Source: Sphingobacterium thalpophilum
GTDB lineage: Bacteria > Bacteroidota > Bacteroidia > Flavobacteriales > Flavobacteriaceae
Direction: 5' to 3'
Length of the DNA: 5,702 nt
Assembly: GCA_943325255.2 (NCBI GenBank)
Contig: CALPOS020000147.1
Location: 1 to 5,702, forward strand
The notes beneath the pieces were generated by a model. The model was not told the DNA's origin, did no database searches, and saw only the letters and a program-made list of their open reading frames with translations. Shown piece by piece: positions 1 to 3,920 of this stretch (its first letter is position 1; each line of letters starts with the position of its first letter). The position numbers were made by a program, and so were the translations under genes.

Positions 1-256
1 CTTCTTTGATTCCTGTTGATGGTCCTAATAAAACGACCCCAACATTATCTTCTTCAAGATTCAAAACGATTCCTTCTAAACCGTTATCGAATTCTACTAG
101 CTCACCATATTGAACATTTGACAACCCGTAAACACGAGCAATACCATCTCCAACGTTAAGAACTGATCCTACTTCTTCTAAAGTAGCACCTGATTCAAAT
201 CCTTCTACTTGCTTTTTTAAGATTGCTGAAATTTCAGCAGGTTTAATTTCCGCCAT
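1..256 (-). CDS. atpA: ATP synthase F1 subunit alpha, N-terminal part (truncated by window edge)
   Basis: Alpha is one of the two large subunits of the F1 hexamer and carries the non-catalytic nucleotide sites, on the cytoplasmic face of the inner membrane. Translating the minus strand from the ATG at 256-254 gives 85 complete codons beginning MAEIKPAEISAILKKQVEGF and continuing off the left edge. Residues 1-24 look like the N-terminal helix that contacts subunit delta; residues 25-85 match the N-terminal beta-barrel, with the family motif GDGIARVYGL at 36-45 and a GELVEF segment at 51-56. The Walker A region lies beyond the window. The start is 16 nt after the atpH stop with no Shine-Dalgarno-like sequence, which is normal for Bacteroidetes. 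Position after atpH is the standard order. The ORF is incomplete only because the window ends. Confidence 0.96.
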   Translation of the reverse strand, partial: MAEIKPAEISAILKKQVEGFESGATLEEVGSVLNVGDGIARVYGLSNVQYGELVEFDNGLEGIVLNLEEDNVGVVLLGPSTGIKE

Positions 257-272
257 AATTATATATCAATAA

Positions 273-806
273 CTAGTTACTTAATTCTCTTTTTAATACT
301 TGTAATCTGTTGGCGATAGATGCATTGTATTGCTTGTCGCCTATTCTTAAAATAAATCCACCAATGATAGATGGATCTACGTTGTTTTCAATGGTAATTT
401 TTTTGCTAGAAAGCGTTGCCACTTTTGCTAATACTTTTGATTCTAAAGCGGCATCCATAGGAACAGCAGTGGTTACTTTAGCAACCTCAACACCATTCAT
501 CTCGTCAAACTGACGACTGTATTCTGACGCTACATCTCCTAGAATCTCAAATCTCTTGTTTTCGTGTAATAAGTGGAATAAACTTTTTGTAACGCCATTT
601 ATTCCAGTAAAAACTTCAGACAACGCGCTTTCTTTAACGTCAACTTTAGTTGTTGGATTTTGGATAAATGTATTTAATTCCGCATTACTTGAAATAGTAG
701 ATGCAATAGAAATCATATCTCTGTTTACAGCTTCAGCCGCTCCCTTATCATTAGCGATAGAAAGGATAGCTTTGGCGTAACGGATTGCTGCTCTTGTACC
801 TGACAT
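273..806 (-). CDS. atpH: ATP synthase F1 subunit delta (OSCP homologue)
   Basis: Delta caps the F1 head and ties it to the subunit b stalk, forming part of the stator. The product has 177 residues, the usual length for the family. The N-terminal part (about 1-105) should form the helical bundle that binds the alpha N-termini, with the early RYAKAIL motif at 9-15. The C-terminal part carries the family signature IIGGFILRIGDKQYNAS at 147-163, followed by a final helix ending RLQVLKREL. The ATG at 806-804 comes one base after the atpF stop codon (810-808), so translation is probably coupled to atpF. The gene ends in TAG, 16 nt before atpA. Identification is by the signature and operon position together; nothing looks truncated or altered. 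Confidence 0.95.
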   Translation of the reverse strand: MSGTRAAIRYAKAILSIANDKGAAEAVNRDMISIASTISSNAELNTFIQNPTTKVDVKESALSEVFTGINGVTKSLFHLLHENKRFEILGDVASEYSRQFDEMNGVEVAKVTTAVPMDAALESKVLAKVATLSSKKITIENNVDPSIIGGFILRIGDKQYNASIANRLQVLKRELSN

Positions 807-807
807 A

Positions 808-1308
808 TTAGTTTAGTTTAGCGTCACCTAACATTTTCTCAACCAATTTTACTTGGGCTTCTTTGTTAGACAATTCGTCTTTCAATAATTTTTCGGCAAT
901 TTCCAAAGACAAAGAAGAAACTTGTGATTTCAATTCAGCCATCGCCGCATTTTTTTCGCTTTGAATGGCAGCTTTCGCTTGCTCAATCATTTTTTGCCCT
1001 TGTGCTTGTGCTTCTAGTTTTGAATCTGCGATTACTTTCTCTTTCATTTCACGCGCTTCTTTTAGCATCGCATCTCTTTCTAGTCTAGCTTCTTGCAAAA
1101 TACGTTGGTTGTCTGATTGCAAGTTTTGCATTTCTTTCTTTGCATTTTCAGCAGAAAGCAAGGCGTTTTTAATACCTTCTTCTCTTTCGTTAACTGCGTC
1201 CAAAATCGGTTTCCATGCAAATTTTTTCAAAAGAAGAATCAATCCAACGAAAATAATTGTTTGCCAAAAAAACAAACCAAACGAAAAATCATTTATTAAC
1301 TTTTCCAT
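808..1308 (-). CDS. atpF: ATP synthase Fo subunit b (peripheral stalk)
   Basis: Subunit b is the dimeric peripheral stalk that holds the F1 head still against subunit a. The protein has 166 residues, close to the usual 155-170. One membrane helix spans about residues 9-28, followed by the typical KKFAWKPIL turn (28-36) and the EREEGI segment that opens the stalk. Residues 38-145 are a nearly continuous charged helix rich in Ala, Lys, Glu and Gln, as expected for the right-handed coiled coil, and the C-terminal end (about 145-166) would bind delta. The ATG at 1308-1306 follows an 81-nt gap after atpE that contains a hairpin. The end is 1 nt from the atpH start. Only one b-type gene is seen, so the stalk is presumably a homodimer, as in most non-photosynthetic bacteria. 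Confidence 0.95.
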   Translation of the reverse strand: MEKLINDFSFGLFFWQTIIFVGLILLLKKFAWKPILDAVNEREEGIKNALLSAENAKKEMQNLQSDNQRILQEARLERDAMLKEAREMKEKVIADSKLEAQAQGQKMIEQAKAAIQSEKNAAMAELKSQVSSLSLEIAEKLLKDELSNKEAQVKLVEKMLGDAKLN

Positions 1309-1346
1309 ACTATATAGGTAATTAGAATCTTTTTAATTTAATTTAA

Positions 1347-1384
1347 AAACAATAGCTGCAACCAACCGTTACAGCTATTTGTTT
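1347..1384 (-). terminator. Terminator-like hairpin between atpE and atpF
   Basis: A perfect 8-bp inverted repeat, AATAGCTG (1351-1358) and CAGCTATT (1372-1379), encloses a 13-nt loop. Allowing one bulged base, pairing extends outward to 1347 and 1384 (12 bp). In the atp transcript the core stem is followed directly by G and five U residues (1350-1345), so it resembles an intrinsic terminator or a 3'-end stabilising hairpin. It begins about 5 nt after the atpE stop. Since atpF, atpH and atpA lie downstream with no promoter visible in the gap, it cannot be a complete terminator; partial termination or mRNA processing that favours the c-subunit message is the more likely role. The stem is directly visible; the function is inferred. 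Confidence 0.55.
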
Positions 1385-1389
1385 ATCTA

Positions 1390-1590
1390 CTAGTTTTCGG
1401 CTACTGCAAACAAAGCTGCAAATCCGATACCTTCAACAAGAGCCGCTGCAATAAGCATCGCTGTTTGGATCTTACCGTAAGAATCTGGTTGACGAGCAAT
1501 AGCGTCCATTGCTGAACCACCAATTCTACCAACACCAATACCAACTCCGATAACTACTAATCCAGCTCCAATAATTCTTGGCATGTTCAT
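1390..1590 (-). CDS. atpE: ATP synthase Fo subunit c (proteolipid, rotor ring)
   Basis: Subunit c forms the rotor ring that carries protons across the membrane. The 66-residue protein is a two-helix hairpin. Helix 1 contains the glycine-rich packing motif GVGIGVG at 15-21, the cytoplasmic loop is ARQP at 32-35, and helix 2 carries the ion-binding carboxylate E53 in AALVEGIGF. The residues that mark sodium-binding rings are missing: the helix 1 glutamine is replaced by V20 and the residue after E53 is Gly, not Ser or Thr, so proton coupling is expected. Two in-frame ATGs lie six bases apart (1590 and 1584); the first is taken here, but starting at M3 would give an equally plausible protein. 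Hairpins lie in both flanking gaps. The length is shorter than the E. coli protein (79) but complete. Confidence 0.96.
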   Translation of the reverse strand: MNMPRIIGAGLVVIGVGIGVGRIGGSAMDAIARQPDSYGKIQTAMLIAAALVEGIGFAALFAVAEN

Positions 1591-1627
1591 AAATATATGT
1601 ATTAAAAATTAAACATTCTTTTTTAAA

Positions 1628-1649
1628 GCAAAGGGCAAATGCCTTTCGC
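1628..1649 (-). promoter_or_regulatory. Imperfect hairpin between atpB and atpE
   Basis: In the 62-nt gap between the atpB stop and the atpE start the transcript can fold a short stem: GCGAAAGG (1649-1642) against CCTTTGC (1634-1628), with one bulged base and a small loop around ATTT. A short A/T-rich stretch follows (TTTAAAAAAG), not a clean U tract. It is weaker than the hairpin after atpE. Possible roles are protection of the atpE message from degradation starting upstream, or an RNA cleavage boundary. It may also be a chance structure; the arms are visible but function is inferred. Confidence 0.35.
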
Positions 1650-1652
1650 TAT

Positions 1653-2795
1653 TTAGTGATGATCTTCTTCATCGTGGTGATGCTCTTGCACGGCTGAACC
1701 GAAATACAAAGCAGTCAAAATCGTAAAAATATACGCTTGTAATAATGCTACTAATATCTCAATGATAGAAATCATGAATGACAACAAAAATGACAGGCTG
1801 CTTCCTACCCAGTTTTTGAAAATAAACATCAATCCGATCAAACTCATCAATACGATGTGACCTGCGAACATATTGGCGTATAAACGAATCATCAACGCGA
1901 ATGGTTTAATTACCAATCCCATCAATTCGATTGGCGCCAAAATTATTTTCATTGGTGTTGGTACGCCTGGCATCCAGAAAATGTGTCCCCAGTAATTTTT
2001 GTTGGCAGAAAGGTTTGTGATTAAGAAAGTGATTACCGCCAAACCGAATGTGATGGCAATATTTCCAGTTACATTGATTCCTAGTGGCGTTAGTCCAAAA
2101 ATATTCAAGAACCAAATAAAGAAGAACACGGTCAATAGGTGACTCATGTATTTTTTATAATGTTTTTCTCCAATATTTGGAATAGCGATTTCATCGCGAA
2201 TGTACAGTACGATTGGTTCAAAAAACCTTCCTGGTCCTGCAGAAACACCTCCGTTTTTAGCATACGATTTTGCCAAACTGCTGAATAAGAAAAACATCAG
2301 TAGTGCAACAATCATAATGGTTAGCACACCTTTGGTAATAGAAAAATCGAGTGGCTGCGCATTGGTTGGGTGATGATGATGGTCTAAAGTTAAGGTTCCA
2401 GCCGCATCTGTTTTGTATATTTTCTCGTGGTGTAATTTGTAGTAATTTCCATTGCTTTCAGCTACCGCTTCGCCATGGTGAAATTTTGAGGAAGAAAAGA
2501 AATGGAATCCGTTATCCCAAAGAATAATTGGCAAGGGAAATCCGTAATGAGCACCTGTCTCAGCATCCCCGAAAAGAGAGAAATCATGACCATCAAGAAC
2601 GTGGTGGTTTTTTACTTCCTCAATTTGGGCTTTTATCTCTGCTTTTTCATCAACAACCTTAGTTTCTTTTGCCGCAACTTCATGAGATTCATGACTAACT
2701 TGTTTTGTATCCGTTGGGTTTGCAAACGTAAATAGAGGAAGACAAGCGATTAAAACTGCTATTATAAATTGAAGTGGTTTGTTAGAAAGCACCAT
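1653..2795 (-). CDS. atpB: ATP synthase Fo subunit a, with signal peptide and His-rich extension
   Basis: Subunit a forms the proton half-channels against the c ring in the inner membrane. From the ATG at 2795-2793 the protein has 380 residues, well above the roughly 270 of E. coli. Residues 1-25 look like a signal peptide (K6, hydrophobic 8-24, cleavage near TFA-N26); a lipobox-like LIAC at 15-18 is an alternative. Residues 26-150 are a polar His-rich extension. The core follows: membrane segments near 156-174, 218-234, 244-262, 286-302, 311-328 and 333-362. R304 in MIRLYANMFAGH is the essential arginine and Q353 in LLQAYIF the conserved glutamine. H313 and E346 occupy the places of E. coli E219 and H245, the exchanged pair also found in mitochondrial subunit a. 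The tail EHHHDEEDHH is His/acid-rich. An upstream in-frame GTG at 2879 lies before the promoter and is rejected as the start. Confidence 0.94.
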   Translation of the reverse strand: MVLSNKPLQFIIAVLIACLPLFTFANPTDTKQVSHESHEVAAKETKVVDEKAEIKAQIEEVKNHHVLDGHDFSLFGDAETGAHYGFPLPIILWDNGFHFFSSSKFHHGEAVAESNGNYYKLHHEKIYKTDAAGTLTLDHHHHPTNAQPLDFSITKGVLTIMIVALLMFFLFSSLAKSYAKNGGVSAGPGRFFEPIVLYIRDEIAIPNIGEKHYKKYMSHLLTVFFFIWFLNIFGLTPLGINVTGNIAITFGLAVITFLITNLSANKNYWGHIFWMPGVPTPMKIILAPIELMGLVIKPFALMIRLYANMFAGHIVLMSLIGLMFIFKNWVGSSLSFLLSFMISIIEILVALLQAYIFTILTALYFGSAVQEHHHDEEDHH

Positions 2796-2836
2796 ATCTA
2801 CTGAATATCTAGGATTTTGTTTTCTGAAATTTGGTG

Positions 2837-2866
2837 CAAATGTACATCTTTTATTAAACTTCACAA
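2837..2866 (-). promoter_or_regulatory. Bacteroidetes-type promoter for the atpB operon
   Basis: On the minus strand TTG (2866-2864) is followed after exactly 19 bases by TACATTTG (2844-2837), matching the Flavobacterium/Bacteroides vegetative promoter TTG-N17 to 23-TAnnTTTG. Transcription should start a few bases downstream, around 2830, giving a leader of about 35 nt before the atpB ATG. Just upstream of the TTG is an A6/T6 tract (2885-2871) that could act as a bent or UP-like element. A scan by eye for the TAnnTTTG box elsewhere on this strand found only copies inside atpB lacking a spaced TTG. This site makes atpB-E-F-H-A an independently transcribed unit. Confidence 0.75.
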
Positions 2867-2908
2867 GTTTAAAAAACACTTTTTTGAAGAACCTTTAGTT
2901 TTTGCAAA

Positions 2909-3313
2909 CTATTGTTGCTTATTGTTTATTATTCTTATCGTCAAAAGGGTTTCTGTTGCTAAAAACAACAAAAAAACGATCAAAAAAGTTGCTTTTTCAA
3001 AACCCGAATGAGGTAGATTTGTGCGCAATATTGGTTTCAAAAAAATATAAGCCACTCCCATTTTGAATGTTGTCAGTAAAATAAATGTAAGACCAACGTG
3101 TGTGCTGCTTGCTTGATTTACCTTAATTAAGATAAATAGAATTACAGCCGACAATAAAAAGAAAAAAGCATAAAGTCGTGGTAATGCATAGACAAATTGT
3201 GACTCCAGTTGATCTAAACCGATAACATACAGAAAGCACTTATGAATAAGCAAAGTAACGGCGGAAAACAGCAATAAACTTAAAATGGGTTGGTATTGTT
3301 TCAAATTCATCAT
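2909..3313 (-). CDS. Four-helix membrane protein of unknown function in the atpI position
   Basis: The function is not recognised with certainty; the protein may belong to a small flavobacterial DUF family (DUF6168 from memory, unverified). It has 134 residues and no signal peptide, with four predicted membrane helices near 9-30, 42-64, 73-93 and 107-128. Short loops join them, and the tail NNKQQ is polar. Charged residues sit inside or at the edges of helices: H24-K25, R46, K84 in TTFKMGVAY and E121 in ATETLLT. It starts 3 nt after the AtpZ-like stop and lies just upstream of the atpB promoter. E. coli AtpI is also a four-helix protein encoded just before atpB, and AtpI proteins are linked to c-ring assembly and Mg/Ca handling, so a comparable role is a reasonable inference from size, topology and place, not from a shared motif. 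The start has two consecutive ATGs (3313 and 3310). Confidence 0.8.
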   Translation of the reverse strand: MMNLKQYQPILSLLLFSAVTLLIHKCFLYVIGLDQLESQFVYALPRLYAFFFLLSAVILFILIKVNQASSTHVGLTFILLTTFKMGVAYIFLKPILRTNLPHSGFEKATFLIVFLLFLATETLLTIRIINNKQQ

Positions 3314-3316
3314 AAT

Positions 3317-3544
3317 TTATTCGTCTGTGGTATTGATGTCTTTTAGCTGTCGATTGAGATTATAAAATGCAATGGCAACTCCAACTATTGTGATCAATTT
3401 TATGTAGATGTTGTTTTTGTTTGGAAAATTCATGTCTAACCAACCTCCCAAAACAGAAAATGCATAAATAATAACACCCATTTGAATCGGAATGTTAATT
3501 AATGCTAGCCATTTATTCGGCTGTTTTTTCTTCTGCTGGTTCAT
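3317..3544 (-). CDS. atpZ: AtpZ/AtpI-family small membrane protein
   Basis: This 75-residue protein resembles the AtpZ/AtpI family of short two-helix proteins encoded ahead of atp operons. In Bacillus AtpZ and AtpI have been linked to Mg/Ca transport, and AtpI in several bacteria to c-ring assembly; which applies here is unknown. The N-terminus is basic (KKK at 5-7), followed by the family-like NKWLALINIPIQMGV at 10-24, helix 1 at about 13-33 ending GGWLD, a polar loop FPNKNN at 40-45, helix 2 at about 46-62 and a polar tail NRQLKDINTTDE. The ATG at 3544-3542 lies inside the bactofilin gene, overlapping it by 32 bp in another frame; no later ATG keeps helix 1, so this start is the best one. 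Overlap suggests translational coupling. The family call is by resemblance and location. Confidence 0.8.
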   Translation of the reverse strand: MNQQKKKQPNKWLALINIPIQMGVIIYAFSVLGGWLDMNFPNKNNIYIKLITIVGVAIAFYNLNRQLKDINTTDE

Positions 3545-3917
3545 GCGATGTTATTCCTTTTTGATTGGTTTTCATGACACATGTCGCGCTAAATTCCGCG
3601 CCAGGTTCGACGGAAAGTTTGCCACAGACCACTTCTCCATGAATACTTGCTTTTGCTTTGATATTTAGAATTTCTGTGACCTGTATTTTTCCTTCAAATT
3701 TCCCTTCAATATCGGCATTCTTGCATACGATGTTCCCTTTAACACTTCCTGCAGGACCAATTACAATTTTCCCTTCTGATTGGAAATTACCCACGAGATC
3801 CCCGTCTAGACGAAAATCAGCATGAGAAAGAATATTGCCTTTAATTATGGTTCCTTCAACAATTCTGTTGGTTTTTCCTAATAAGTCGGTATATGATTTT
3901 GGTTTCTTGTCGAACAT
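3513..3917 (-). CDS. Bactofilin (polymer-forming cytoskeletal protein)
   Basis: Bactofilins self-assemble without nucleotide into filaments or sheets, often membrane-attached, and act as scaffolds in cell shape, polarity or localisation of other machines. The protein has 134 residues. A short N-terminal segment (1-17) precedes a core at about 18-115 made of short repeating beta-strand turns with regularly spaced glycines: EGTIIKGNI (21-29), FRLDGDLVGNF (35-45), IVIGPAGSVKGNIVCKNADI (51-70), EGKFEGKI (71-78) and SIHGEVVCGKLSVEPGAEF (91-109). This matches the right-handed beta-helix of the family. The C-terminal tail is short and acidic (EPAEEKTAE). Start ATG at 3917 is 3 nt after the upstream stop and the end overlaps the AtpZ-like gene, so all belong to one transcript. 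The specific partner is unknown; the upstream PorW/SprE-like gene is a candidate by context only. Confidence 0.92.
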   Translation of the reverse strand: MFDKKPKSYTDLLGKTNRIVEGTIIKGNILSHADFRLDGDLVGNFQSEGKIVIGPAGSVKGNIVCKNADIEGKFEGKIQVTEILNIKAKASIHGEVVCGKLSVEPGAEFSATCVMKTNQKGITSHEPAEEKTAE

Positions 3918-3920
3918 AAT

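Noticed and set aside
1602..1616. Four-codon reading frame (ATG TTT AAT TTT TAA) upstream of atpE
   Set aside because: Very short, in an A/T-rich leader where such frames arise by chance, and with no sign of a regulatory peptide.
2096..2103. TATTTTTG, another TAnnTTTG match inside atpB
   Set aside because: No spaced TTG element and located deep in coding sequence.
2723..2730. Second TAnnTTTG box (TACGTTTG) on the minus strand inside atpB
   Set aside because: It encodes part of the signal peptide region and has no TTG at 17-23 bases upstream.
2796..2879. Longer subunit a reading frame starting at the GTG at 2879 (28 extra residues)
   Set aside because: The extra codons span a consensus promoter, put a basic non-signal stretch ahead of a good signal peptide, and use GTG although a well-placed ATG exists at 2795.
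2871..2885. A6/T6 inverted repeat as a terminator for the upstream operon
   Set aside because: The stem is only A-U pairs with a 3-nt loop, too weak for a terminator; an A-tract next to the promoter is a better reading.
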